Positions 45,501 through 54,032 of a stretch of 64,000 nt of DNA are shown piece after piece. The stretch covers positions 62,001 through 126,000 of the forward strand of contig NZ_BCXD01000011.1 in the NCBI RefSeq assembly GCF_001894925.1, read 5' to 3'. Source of the DNA: Rhodococcus rhodnii NBRC 100604 (GTDB taxonomy: Bacteria; Actinomycetota; Actinomycetes; Mycobacteriales; Mycobacteriaceae). Each line of letters begins with the position of its first letter. Positions within the stretch are counted from its first letter, which is position 1. Below the pieces are notes generated by a model, which did no database searches, was not told the origin of the DNA, and worked only from the letters and a program-made list of their open reading frames with translations. Both the position numbers and the translations under genes were made by a program.

Positions 45501-45843
45501 GATCGACTGGTCCGTCGGGCTGCAGTTCCCGTGCCAGCGGCCCTTCGATCACAACCTCGGCGTCGCGGAGATCCCGGAGTACCGGATCCTCCCCGATCGT
45601 CCGGCCGCGGTGATGACCAGCCTGTGGCAGAACCACTACGGCGGCGGCCCCCTCGGGTGGCTGCAGCTGTCCACGTCGAGCAGCACGATCCCGACCTACC
45701 TGCGCGAGGACTGGGACCGCGACTGGGGCAGCCTCGAGCGCTACGAGCGTCGTGACACCGAGGCCGTACCCGCCGAGATCGACGCGGACACCGTGACGCG
45801 GTCGGGAATGTGGACCCCCGGCCCGACCATCACGGCGTGGTAG
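42598..45843 (+). CDS. Arabinosyltransferase (EmbA/EmbB/EmbC family)
   Basis: A 1081-residue GT-C glycosyltransferase that adds arabinose from decaprenyl-phospho-arabinose to arabinogalactan or lipoarabinomannan at the outer face of the membrane. A first membrane helix (27-50), an extracytoplasmic lectin-like domain (about 60-205), a long polytopic region (about 210-710) and a C-terminal carbohydrate-binding domain (about 730-1081) are in the family order. The catalytic aspartates are in TSDDGYQFTMAR (276-277). Gln280 is where M. tuberculosis EmbB has Ile303. A Gly/Ala-rich insert lies near 800-820. The gene is isolated, without aftA or other emb genes beside it. The TAG stop is the first triplet of palindromic element copy D. 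Confidence 0.95.
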   Translation: MTDRVLDDPTIASGPPVEPPPPRRSRTPLVAIVAALLGVLAALSVPFLPVQQQQSTLTWPQNDVLASVDAPLVSYAPVRLDVAIPAESVAEVAAAGGGVVVSTAPPGAPDAERYGLVAKVVGGDNAPPALEIVMRDQVLATLDVTPGADTSFTIASTPTETVVTAGGETVTRDGDLRPQMVGVYSDLDGVAPDGTSVTAELDSRFSSSPSAIKLVAMVVAVLATVVALVALYRIDARDGRRSRRVLPARWYRFTPLDGVVVGTLLLWHFIGATTSDDGYQFTMARASETSGYMANYFRWFGVPEAPFGTPYYDLLAVMANISTASPWMRLPALLAGVVAWFVISREVAPRLGRAVKSSRVALWTGALVFLAFWLPYNNGLRPEPIVALGVLLTWCSVERAIATRRLLPAAVAILVGALTVTVGPSGIITFGALIAGARPILQIVIERARALPVPRIAGYLAVLGPMLTTGLVVLVAAFADQTLAAVREMQAVHAIGPSMAWFEEYNRYQWLFNISADGSLARRFGVLVMILSLIVVIPIMLRKGGHIPGTAVGPSRRIVGITIAAVALMMFTPTKWTHHFGVFAGLAGSLALLTAVAVGTTALRSKRNRALFAAAVLFVLALSFTSSNSWWYVSSYSIPWWDKPVEIAGLGAGTILLGLTGLMLLVAGFCFLREPYEKPSATPSRLWSVAPLTVGAGAMVAFMVLSLLKGAVSQYPAFSLASSNFGALAGNSCGLASEVLVETDPNASMLRPVSGDVAGGLAAASVGFDPNGVADDLRADEEAASEGMANSVDNEDGQSSNTAGTGGGAGAAGIGGSTVALPFGLDPATTPVMGSFGAPGAAALESQWYGLPADRGEIVSVSAAGRIHSVDSDGIATPGARLDVEYGTTQPDGSVEVLGSEQPIDIGPAPSWRNLRVPTDRIPAEADVIRLVADDSSADSDHWIAVTPPRVPQTQTLNDLLGSDTPAMIDWSVGLQFPCQRPFDHNLGVAEIPEYRILPDRPAAVMTSLWQNHYGGGPLGWLQLSTSSSTIPTYLREDWDRDWGSLERYERRDTEAVPAEIDADTVTRSGMWTPGPTITAW

Positions 45844-45914
45844 GCGGCTCCACCGCTCGTGCGTGATCTTCCGGCCCCGAGACCGGAAACTCACGCACGA
45901 GCGCGGAGCGCCTA
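45841..45914. repeat. Dispersed palindromic element, copy D (full-length)
   Basis: A 74-bp copy with the same layout as copy C. Arms at 45855-45874 and 45883-45902 pair over 20 bp with two mismatches. The left edge TAG (45841-45843) is the arabinosyltransferase stop; the right edge CTA (45912-45914) is the minus-strand TAG stop of the acetamidase-family gene. Confidence 0.93.
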
Positions 45915-47276
45915 CTCGAAGTGCGCCTTGTAGATCTGACCGTGGACGCCGACCGTCCGGTCGACGACCTGCGAGATCGTGAAGTCGGCCGCTGCCGACA
46001 GGTACGCGTAGGCGGTCGCGCGGTCCATGCCCTTGTCGTTCTCGAGGAAGTCGAGAGCGTTGACGACGGCGCGCCGCATCGCGATGTTCAGATCCGACGA
46101 CTGCCCGTCCACCGCACCGTCGGGATCCGACAGTCCGATGGGGATCCAGGCGTCGTCCGTCTCGGCGAACGGGTAGCCGTACGCGACCGACGGCACGTCT
46201 CCCGACCCCGGCTTGTGCACCGTCAACCGGAACGTGCCGCGCAGCGACCCCTCCATCGCCGTCAGCGCGACCTCGCCGTCGCCCATCGCCATGTGCGGAT
46301 CACCGACGTAGAACAACGCGCCCTCCGCGAAGACCGGGAGATAGAACTTCGATCCCTCGCCGAGCAGCCGGATGTCGATGTTGCCGCCGCCGAGCGTCGG
46401 CGGAATCGAGTTCGCGTTCGGCGACGTCGGATCCTCGTCGGGCGAGAACGCGACACCCATCATTCCCATGAACGGGCGCAACGGGAATCGCACCCGCGCA
46501 TCGCCGTAGGTCATGACGCCCTGACCGTCCTCGATCGGCGTGAACGTCGAGATGTTGCCGTAGTCCATCGGGTTCGCGGCAGGCCTGCCGTCGGAGGCGA
46601 CCGGCGGCATCACCTCGTCGACGGTGATCCCGGCGGGTGCCCCGCCGTCGGCCGTCGAGGCCAGCGCGCCCTTGCCGTGCCGGCTCGACACGACCCCGTA
46701 CGGCACCCGTGGCACCGCCGCGAGCGTCTCGATCTCGAGGACGTCACCCGGCTGCGCGCCCTCGACGAACACCGGCCCCGTGACGACGTGGGGGCCGTCA
46801 CGGTCGACATCACGCGGGGTGCGGTCGTACTCCGCCGCGACGGCGATCGCGTCGTCGAGAACGTCGGACTCGTCGACACCGAGCCGACCGAAGTACTCGA
46901 CCGGATCGCGGCCCTGATCCTCGAGGATCCCCTCGTGCGACACCGCGTCGATCGTGACGGTCTCACCCGACGCCATGCGCATCACCGGATCGCTGTGGGT
47001 CGTCGGAACATAGCCCCACAGCACCTGATCCGGCTCGGAACCGAGGTAGTGATCGCCCTCGATCTCCCCCTGCCCGGGCTGCAGGATCGGCACACCGCCC
47101 GCATAGGGTGCCGACGACGCGGCAGGGGCGGCCTGCGGCGAGTCGCCGCCGCACGCCGTCGCGACGCCCGCGACCCCGACTCCCGCACCGACGGCGGCGA
47201 CCGCGCGGAAGAAGTCCCGCCTCCCGAGTCCTCGTGCGAGATTCTCCGCCGCTGCACGTGCGAACGAATCGGTCAT
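45912..47276 (-). CDS. Exported acetamidase/formamidase family protein
   Basis: A 454-residue protein of the FmdA/AmdA family. It carries a twin-arginine signal (LGRRDFFRAVAAVGAGVGVAGV) ending in a lipobox-like VATAC, so it is likely exported by Tat and perhaps lipid-anchored. The family core follows: PVMRMASGETVTIDAVSHEG, TGPVFVEGAQPGDVLEIE, RPFMGMMGVA, GGNIDIRLLGEGSKFYLPVF and GDPHMAMGDGEV, which has the metal-binding His. FmdA enzymes release ammonia from formamide or acetamide. The ATG at 47276 has GGAGG five bases upstream. Export is unusual, since most FmdA proteins are cytoplasmic. The stop lies in palindromic element copy D. Confidence 0.88.
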   Translation of the reverse strand: MTDSFARAAAENLARGLGRRDFFRAVAAVGAGVGVAGVATACGGDSPQAAPAASSAPYAGGVPILQPGQGEIEGDHYLGSEPDQVLWGYVPTTHSDPVMRMASGETVTIDAVSHEGILEDQGRDPVEYFGRLGVDESDVLDDAIAVAAEYDRTPRDVDRDGPHVVTGPVFVEGAQPGDVLEIETLAAVPRVPYGVVSSRHGKGALASTADGGAPAGITVDEVMPPVASDGRPAANPMDYGNISTFTPIEDGQGVMTYGDARVRFPLRPFMGMMGVAFSPDEDPTSPNANSIPPTLGGGNIDIRLLGEGSKFYLPVFAEGALFYVGDPHMAMGDGEVALTAMEGSLRGTFRLTVHKPGSGDVPSVAYGYPFAETDDAWIPIGLSDPDGAVDGQSSDLNIAMRRAVVNALDFLENDKGMDRATAYAYLSAAADFTISQVVDRTVGVHGQIYKAHFE

Positions 47277-47408
47277 GGGCACCTCCGGATTTCACGACGA
47301 CGGGTCGCCCGGAAAGTACCGTTCGGACGTTTCCGTCGCGTTTGGCCGTGTGACGAGCCCTGTACCCGAGTGCGATTCGGCCCGAGTGCGATTCGGCCCG
47401 AGCGCGAT

Positions 47409-48397
<989 letters not shown>

Positions 48398-48411
48398 ACC
48401 TTTCCTGGAGG

Positions 48412-49566
48412 TCACCCGCGATCGTGACCCGCTCGGGCCGCGCGCACCACCCTTACCCGCAGCGTGATCGGAAGGGGCGGCTGCGCCGCTCGTGCGCGAG
48501 TTTCCGCCCTCTGGACCGGAAAGTCACTCACGAGCGCGGAGCGCCTCCCGACCTCGATGGTGAGCGGCGTCCCCGCCGTCCCGCGTTCGTCGTGGGCCGC
48601 GCGGGCGATCGGGACGGCCACGAGCGACCGGACGGCGCGCCGCACGCTGCGGGCCCCGTAGGCGCGATCGAAGCCCGCCCGGTACACCACCTCCGCGACC
48701 TCGGGCGCCATGACGACGGTGAGACCGCGACGGGCACATCGCAGGGTCAGCGCCGCGAGTTCGAGTTCGGCGACGGCGCGGCCCGCGTCGGCGTCCAGCG
48801 CGTCGAAACAGACGATCTCGTCGAAGCGGTTGAGGAACTCGGGATCGACGCGGCGCTCGAGCACCCGGCGCACGATGCGCTGCGTACCACCGGATCCCGC
48901 GCCGTCACGACGACGGGCCGACGCGATCGCAGCGCGCGCCCGCCCCCACGGCGTGCGCTCGGCCGTGAACAGCTCGCGGGCACCGAGATTCGACGTGAAG
49001 AACAGATGCGCGTTGCGGAAGTCGATCGTGCGATTGCCGTTCGCCAGCCGCAGCACGCCGTGATCCATGACGTGGAGCAGTGCCCGCAGCACGCTCGTGT
49101 GCGCCTTCTCGAGCTCGTCGAACAGCACGATCCCGGGCGTGTAGAAGTCGCCCTCGACGCGGCCGCTGTCGAAGAGGCTGAAATCCTCTCTGCTCCCGGC
49201 GTATCCGGGAGGCGCGCCCGAGAGCGAGGCCATGTAGTGCTCTTGTGCGAGCGACGACATGTCGATGCGGCACAGATCGTCACGGCCGGTGCGGATCTCG
49301 CTCGCGACCTGCCGCACGAGTTCCGTCTTTCCGACGCCGGTTGGACCGACGAGCAGCGTGCACGACAACGGACGGTCGGGCTCCCCGAGACCCGACCTGC
49401 CCAGTTCGATCGCGTGAGCGACGGCGCGAACCGCGGCCGGCTGGCCGACGATCCGCGCCGCGAGGCGGGATTCCAGATCTCCGTGGCGGCGCTCCCCCGC
49501 ACCGGCCTCGCCCCTCAGCTCCGCCTCGCGCCGCTGCGCCTCGATCCGGTCGTTCGCGAACGGCAC
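48412..49566 (-). CDS. amiB: AmiB-type AAA+ ATPase (ClpA/ClpB D2-like) of the amidase operon
   Basis: A 384-residue single-domain AAA+ protein. Walker A LVGPTGVGKTELVRQ, Walker B GIVLFDELEKAH, sensor 1 LFFTSNLGARE and the arginine-finger region FLNRFDEIVCFDAL match the second ATPase ring of ClpA/ClpB, with no Clp_N or first ring. In Pseudomonas the aliphatic amidase operon has a similar ClpB-like AmiB beside AmiE and AmiC, which fits here. The GTG at 49566 lies two bases after the amiE stop. The last 40-odd residues (from RRSALVSDFPVQRAE on) are read from palindromic element copy E and the sequence beyond it, so the native C-terminus is replaced. Confidence 0.85.
   Translation of the reverse strand: MPFANDRIEAQRREAELRGEAGAGERRHGDLESRLAARIVGQPAAVRAVAHAIELGRSGLGEPDRPLSCTLLVGPTGVGKTELVRQVASEIRTGRDDLCRIDMSSLAQEHYMASLSGAPPGYAGSREDFSLFDSGRVEGDFYTPGIVLFDELEKAHTSVLRALLHVMDHGVLRLANGNRTIDFRNAHLFFTSNLGARELFTAERTPWGRARAAIASARRRDGAGSGGTQRIVRRVLERRVDPEFLNRFDEIVCFDALDADAGRAVAELELAALTLRCARRGLTVVMAPEVAEVVYRAGFDRAYGARSVRRAVRSLVAVPIARAAHDERGTAGTPLTIEVGRRSALVSDFPVQRAETRARAAQPPLPITLRVRVVRAARAGHDRG
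48474..48546. repeat. Dispersed palindromic element, copy E
   Basis: Arms at about 48488-48507 and 48516-48535 pair imperfectly around the centre TTCCGCCCTCTGGACCGGAA. That centre is the exact reverse complement of the centre of copy F at 52449-52468. This copy lacks the edge TAG on its right side, and the amiB frame passes through it without meeting a stop. Confidence 0.88.
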
Positions 49567-49568
49567 CG

Positions 49569-50606
49569 TCAGGCCGTCGCGGTCTTCTCGACGGGGAGAT
49601 CGCCCACGCGGCAGTCCGCGACACCGACGGTGCTGCGCGTGATCGCCTCGACCTGCTCCTGCGCCCGCTGAGCGTCCGTCACCCACGTCTTGTAGAAGTC
49701 GAACGGGCAGTCCGCGACACCCTTGTCGCCGTCGCCGCCCGCATGGACTCCCGTGTAGCCGCGATGCAGCAGCTTGAACATGTGGTTCTGCGACTGGTCG
49801 TGGGTGCGGGCATCGCGGATCGCGGAGATCGACAGCTGCGCGAACTGGATGCCGAACTCCTCCTCGCCACACTCGCCGAGCGTGCGGCCGTCGAACCCGA
49901 TGATCGCCGAGTGCCCGAAATACGAGTACACGCCGTCGAATCCGGCGGCGTTGGCGACCGCGACGTAGGTGTTGTTGGCCCACGCCATCGCCTTGGACAT
50001 CATCACCTGCTGGTCCTTGGCCGGGTACATGTAGCCCTGGCAGCGGACGATCAGCTCGGCGCCCTTCATCGAGCAGTCCCGCCAGATCTCGGGGTAGTTG
50101 CCGTCGTCGCAGATGATGAGCGAGATCTTCATGCCCTTCGGGCCTTCGGTGACGTACGTCGTGTCTCCCGGGTACCACCCCTCGATAGGGCACCAGGGAA
50201 TGATCTTGCGGTACTTCTGCCGGATCTCGCCGGCGTCGTCGATGAGCACGAGCGTGTTGTAGGGCGGCTTGTTCGGATGGTCCTCGTGCTGCTCGCCGGT
50301 GATGGAGAAGATGCCCCACACCTTGTTGCGCCGGCACGCCTGCGAGAAGATGTGCGTCTCCTCGCCGGGAACCGTTGCGGCGGTGTCGAACATCTCCTGG
50401 TTGTCGTACATGATGCCCTGCGTCGAGTACTCCGGGAACACGACGAGATCCATCCCGGGCAGCCCGAGTTTCATCCCGTCGATCATCTCGGCGATGCGGT
50501 GGCAGTTGTCGATCACCTCCGCCTTGGTGTGCAGGCGCGGCATCTTGTAGTTGACGACGGCGACGCCCACCGTGTCCGGGCTCGAGGAGATGTCTCCGTG
50601 GCGCAT
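49569..50606 (-). CDS. amiE: Aliphatic amidase
   Basis: A 345-residue nitrilase-superfamily amidase that hydrolyses short aliphatic amides such as acetamide and propionamide to the acid and ammonia. The catalytic triad is visible: Glu in [10 protein letters not shown], Lys in QKYRKIIPW and Cys in [14 protein letters not shown]. Length and the opening [20 protein letters not shown] match AmiE. AAAGGAA precedes the ATG at 50606. amiC lies upstream and amiB two bases downstream on the same strand, giving an amiC-amiE-amiB order; amiR and amiS homologues are absent. Confidence 0.95.
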   Translation of the reverse strand: MRHGDISSSPDTVGVAVVNYKMPRLHTKAEVIDNCHRIAEMIDGMKLGLPGMDLVVFPEYSTQGIMYDNQEMFDTAATVPGEETHIFSQACRRNKVWGIFSITGEQHEDHPNKPPYNTLVLIDDAGEIRQKYRKIIPWCPIEGWYPGDTTYVTEGPKGMKISLIICDDGNYPEIWRDCSMKGAELIVRCQGYMYPAKDQQVMMSKAMAWANNTYVAVANAAGFDGVYSYFGHSAIIGFDGRTLGECGEEEFGIQFAQLSISAIRDARTHDQSQNHMFKLLHRGYTGVHAGGDGDKGVADCPFDFYKTWVTDAQRAQEQVEAITRSTVGVADCRVGDLPVEKTATA

Positions 50607-50713
50607 GACCGATTCCTTTCCGCGGACAGAATTACTTCCATTTGGAACTGTTTCGCATGAACCTAGTTCTGCGGGCCGTCCGCCGCAACAGGTGTGACGG
50701 CGCACGAGTCCGC

Positions 50714-51823
50714 TCAGAGCGTCGCGACGACCTCGAAGTCGTAGCCGTCCGCCCGCGCCAGATACACGTCGTGCCGCCCTTGCGGGCCCGCGAATCGCAC
50801 CACGCCACGCGGGCCCTCGTACGCGAGCCCCTCGACGGCCGCGGTCAGCCGCCGCGGATCGGTCGACCCCGCGCGTCCCACCCAGCGCGACAACGCGATC
50901 ATCCCCTCGAAGCAGCTCTCGGCCGTGTTGCTCAGCGCGGGTGCGCCCGGCCCGTGCAACGCCGAGTACCTGCCCTGCAGATCGAGCGTGTCGGCCGTCG
51001 TGAGCGAACGGAAGTAGCCCGCCGACGAGTACAGGCCGATCGCGCCGTCGTCGCCGCTGCCCATCAGCATGTGCTCGTCCATGAGGGGGCTGAACCGGAT
51101 CACCCGGTCGTGGAGTCCGCGTGCCGCGAACTCGCGGTTGAACAGCACGGCGTCCTGGCCGACGAGAAACATCACGACACCCAGCGTGGTCCGCGACCGT
51201 ACGCTGCGCTCCTCGACGACGTCGACCAGTTCGGTCACCGCGGCCTCGTCGCCCATCCCGGTGAAACGTGCACCGCCGAAACGCAATCCGAGATCGGGCG
51301 CGACCGACGCGACGTACTCCGCGGAACGGCGGGGCCAGACGTAGTCGTGCCCGACGGCGAGCCAGTCGCGCACCCCGAGGTTCGTCGCGAGCCACGAGAG
51401 CGCCGGTGCGACCTGCGTGCCGGGCACCTCCCCCGACGCGAGCACCCCCGGCCTCGTCTCGCCGCCCTCGTAGAGCGCGGTGTAGACGTACGGCACGCGG
51501 CCGCGCACCACGCTCGACAGCAGATGGCGTTGCGACGAGATGTGCCATCCGGTGATGGCGTCGACCCGGCCCGACGACACGAGCGCATCGACCTCGGCGG
51601 CGAGGCGCGGAGCGGCGACGCCCGAGTCCACCTCGATCAGGTCCACCTCGCGCCCGAGCACGCCGCCGTCGTCGTTGAGTTCGTGTGCCGCGAGTTCGGC
51701 GACCGCACGGCACGACGGCCCGAAGAGTCCCCCGACCCCCGACTGCGGGCAGACCATGGCGACGGTGAACGAGTCGCGTCTCCGGGCGCTGCGGCTCCGG
51801 GCGTCGCGCGTGCCGGGGTTCAT
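50714..51823 (-). CDS. amiC: AmiC-like amide sensor (periplasmic-binding-protein fold, cytoplasmic)
   Basis: A 369-residue ligand-sensing protein of the branched-chain-type binding fold: [59 protein letters not shown] and [12 protein letters not shown]. It has no signal peptide, which separates it from transport binding proteins and fits AmiC, the cytoplasmic amide sensor that in Pseudomonas holds the antiterminator AmiR inactive. It is 107 bases upstream of amiE. The 218-base region to the divergent MarR gene presumably holds both promoters. Confidence 0.85.
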   Translation of the reverse strand: MNPGTRDARSRSARRRDSFTVAMVCPQSGVGGLFGPSCRAVAELAAHELNDDGGVLGREVDLIEVDSGVAAPRLAAEVDALVSSGRVDAITGWHISSQRHLLSSVVRGRVPYVYTALYEGGETRPGVLASGEVPGTQVAPALSWLATNLGVRDWLAVGHDYVWPRRSAEYVASVAPDLGLRFGGARFTGMGDEAAVTELVDVVEERSVRSRTTLGVVMFLVGQDAVLFNREFAARGLHDRVIRFSPLMDEHMLMGSGDDGAIGLYSSAGYFRSLTTADTLDLQGRYSALHGPGAPALSNTAESCFEGMIALSRWVGRAGSTDPRRLTAAVEGLAYEGPRGVVRFAGPQGRHDVYLARADGYDFEVVATL

Positions 51824-52041
51824 GCATTCGCCTCGTTCGTCGCTGGTCTCGCTGGTCGCACCTCGCGGGGGACGGCACCCACGCTCTCCCGTCGGGTTTG
51901 CACGGGCGTCACCGCCCGATTACAACCATATGAAAACGATCACGCGGGGCGCGTGACAACCGCGGCGAGTGCGATACTCGCCCCCGGGCGCCAGCCCGCC
52001 ACGAGACCTGTCCGGACACCCGATCAGAGCCGAGCGACACC

Positions 52042-52446
52042 ATGACGACAGCACCCGGCCGTCCCCGGCAGGCCGCCGACGCAGCCGAGGTCAGGCCTGC
52101 ACTCGCGCTGCTGCGCGCAGCGCGACTGGCCACCGAGGCGCTCGCCGCCGCCGTCGAGGGCACCGGGCTGACGGTGGATCAGTGGCTGACTCTCGAACTC
52201 CTCGCGACGCGGTCCGGCGACGGTCTCGCGATGAACGAACTCCGCGCGCTGACGGGCATGTCGGGGGCGACGCTCACGCGCACCGTCGACAAGCTCATCG
52301 CGGAGTCGCTCGCGCACCGCGAGGTCGACCCGTTCGATCGGCGGCGGATCCTCGTGCACGTGTCACGACGTGGCGCCGCGCTGCACGCCGCGACCGCCGG
52401 CGACGTCGACGCCGCGGATCCGGGCGGCGTCGCCGCTCGTGCGTGA
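52042..52446 (+). CDS. MarR family transcriptional regulator with a repeat-derived C-terminus
   Basis: A 134-residue winged-helix regulator. The helix-turn-helix and wing are intact: MNELRALTGMSGATLTRTVDKLI and HREVDPFDRRRILVHVSRRG. After the helix beginning GAALHAATAGDVDAADP the protein ends with GGVAARA, which is encoded with its stop by palindromic element copy F. Usual MarR proteins continue some 15-30 residues with the last dimerisation helix, so this one may be truncated and altered in dimerisation. It is divergent from amiC and could control the amidase operon. Confidence 0.85.
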   Translation: MTTAPGRPRQAADAAEVRPALALLRAARLATEALAAAVEGTGLTVDQWLTLELLATRSGDGLAMNELRALTGMSGATLTRTVDKLIAESLAHREVDPFDRRRILVHVSRRGAALHAATAGDVDAADPGGVAARA

Positions 52447-52494
52447 GTTTCCGGTCCAGAGGGCGGAAGATCGCTCACGAGCGCGGAGCGCCTA
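52422..52494. repeat. Dispersed palindromic element, copy F
   Basis: Arms at 52435-52453 and 52464-52482 pair with a few mismatches around the centre TTCCGGTCCAGAGGGCGGAA, the exact reverse complement of the copy E centre. The TGA in the left arm is the MarR stop. The right edge GCGCGGAGCGCCTA is complete; the convergent gene stops four bases beyond it. Confidence 0.9.
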
Positions 52495-52497
52495 TCA

Positions 52498-53589
52498 CTA
52501 CCGGCCCGGGCGGGCGGTGGTGACGTGGGGAACCCACCCCGACAGCGGCCATCGCTTGAGCCCGACCCGCGACGGCATCACGCGCTTGCCCACGTACCGA
52601 TCCGCTTCGTCGGCCGCCTCGACCGTGAGTTCCCACAGCGCGGAGTCGTCGCTGCGCGCGACGAGCGTCCAGTCCTTCGCGCGGTAGACGGCGCGGACGA
52701 TGTCGTCGGCGAACACGAACACGGGCAGATCACCGGTACCGCGCACGGCCTGACCCGCATTCCACGGCCCGCGCACGAGGGCACGGACCCGCTCGTCGTC
52801 GATACCCGGCTCCGCCGCCTCGGGAACGCCGAGCAGCAGGCTCGGCGTCGGCAGGTCGGGCACCGGCTCGGCGGCATGACGGAGCGCGAGATCCTCGAGC
52901 CGGACCGGACGGCGCTCGGCGAAGGCCGGATCCGCGACGTCCACGAGCGCGCGACGACCGTCGAGCGTCACCGCGGCGGCCGCGATCTCCGCGGCCCGCG
53001 CGCCGTCGAGCCCGTCGCCGACGCGGCCGAGCACGTACACCCCCACCCCGAGGCCGCTGTCGTAGATCTCGCGAATCGTCGTGATCGCGGCGTCGCGCAC
53101 CTCGTCGGCGACGGTCTCCGTGCGCTCGGTCTCCGCGAGCCGATCGGTGAGCGCGAGCGCCTCCCATACGAGCGCGTAGCCGTCGTTGCCGCGGCCGGCG
53201 CCGACGTGGAAGACGGTGTCGCTGCGCGGATCGGTGAGCGCGTACACGTAGTTCCCGATCTCGTCGACGACGCGCTCCGGGACGGCGACCGGCGCCGGGG
53301 CCGTCTGATAGACCTCGCGCAGCACGAGCCGCAGCGATGCGAGCTTGAGCGCGACCGGCACGCCGCCCTCGACGTCGTCGAACAACGCGGAGGCGGCGGC
53401 CTGCACCGAATGGAACGTCCGCCCGACGCCGCGCTGCAGCGCCTTGGTGACGGCGACGAACTGCCCGATGCGCACGAGCGGATCCGCCGAGGCGTCGGGC
53501 AGATCGTTGGACGCGAGAAAACTCTGGACCTCGGCCGAATCGAGCCAGCGGTCGGTGATGTCGAGAGGGATCGTCCACACGGTAGCCAT
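52498..53589 (-). CDS. Protein with LEM-3-like GIY-YIG domain, function unknown
   Basis: A 363-residue soluble protein. Residues about 110-205 look like a LEM-3-type GIY-YIG nuclease: NYVYALTDPRSDTVFHVGAGRGN carries the paired motifs (YVY ... FHVG) seen in that group, followed by helices with EVRDAAITTIREIYDSG. The C-terminal part has RALVRGPWNAGQAVRG then DDIVRAVYRAKDWTLV, a pattern often fused to such domains and suggestive of a small nucleic-acid-binding fold. The N-terminal 105 residues are helical. The active-site Arg and Glu of GIY-YIG enzymes cannot be placed with certainty, so catalysis is unproven. It converges on the MarR gene, with copy F between. Confidence 0.68.
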   Translation of the reverse strand: MATVWTIPLDITDRWLDSAEVQSFLASNDLPDASADPLVRIGQFVAVTKALQRGVGRTFHSVQAAASALFDDVEGGVPVALKLASLRLVLREVYQTAPAPVAVPERVVDEIGNYVYALTDPRSDTVFHVGAGRGNDGYALVWEALALTDRLAETERTETVADEVRDAAITTIREIYDSGLGVGVYVLGRVGDGLDGARAAEIAAAAVTLDGRRALVDVADPAFAERRPVRLEDLALRHAAEPVPDLPTPSLLLGVPEAAEPGIDDERVRALVRGPWNAGQAVRGTGDLPVFVFADDIVRAVYRAKDWTLVARSDDSALWELTVEAADEADRYVGKRVMPSRVGLKRWPLSGWVPHVTTARPGR

Positions 53590-53747
53590 AGAGCGACCTT
53601 AGGTGACCGAACGACGGTCGACGGAAGACGACCACGCCGCCGTGGCGAGCCCTCACGCCTCGCAGCCACGCCGCACGCTCGCGTACGCTGGAACTCGATC
53701 CAGTGTCCTGGATCACAGCCCACGTCCGCTTCGTCCCTGGGGGTCCG

Positions 53748-54008
53748 ATGACCGCACCACCGGCCGATTCGTCCCGTGCCTACTCGTCACGCACCGCACT
53801 CGACATCGCGATGGGCATCCTCATCGCGCATCGCGGGTGCACACTCGACGCAGCGCTCGACGAGCTCGCCACGGCCGCACACGCGAGCAAGATCTCGCTC
53901 GTGCGCGCGGCACGCGAACTCATCGAGTTCAGCCAGGCCTTCCACCACGAACTGCCCGCCCGCGATCTCGCGGCGGCCGCCGTCGCGTGGCGGCAGCCGG
54001 CGAGCTGA
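53748..54008 (+). CDS. Stand-alone ANTAR-domain protein
   Basis: An 86-residue protein made of one ANTAR RNA-binding domain: SSRTALDIAMGILIAHRG, CTLDAALDELATAAHASKIS and LVRAARELIEF match the three-helix ANTAR core that binds paired hairpins in nascent RNA to prevent termination. There is no response-regulator or sensor domain. AmiR, the antiterminator of amidase operons, ends in ANTAR, and an amiCEB cluster lacking amiR lies 2 kb away. The ATG at 53748 has GGGGG five bases upstream. Confidence 0.83.
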   Translation: MTAPPADSSRAYSSRTALDIAMGILIAHRGCTLDAALDELATAAHASKISLVRAARELIEFSQAFHHELPARDLAAAAVAWRQPAS

Positions 54009-54032
54009 TCGCCGGCCGCCGTCCACGCCTCG

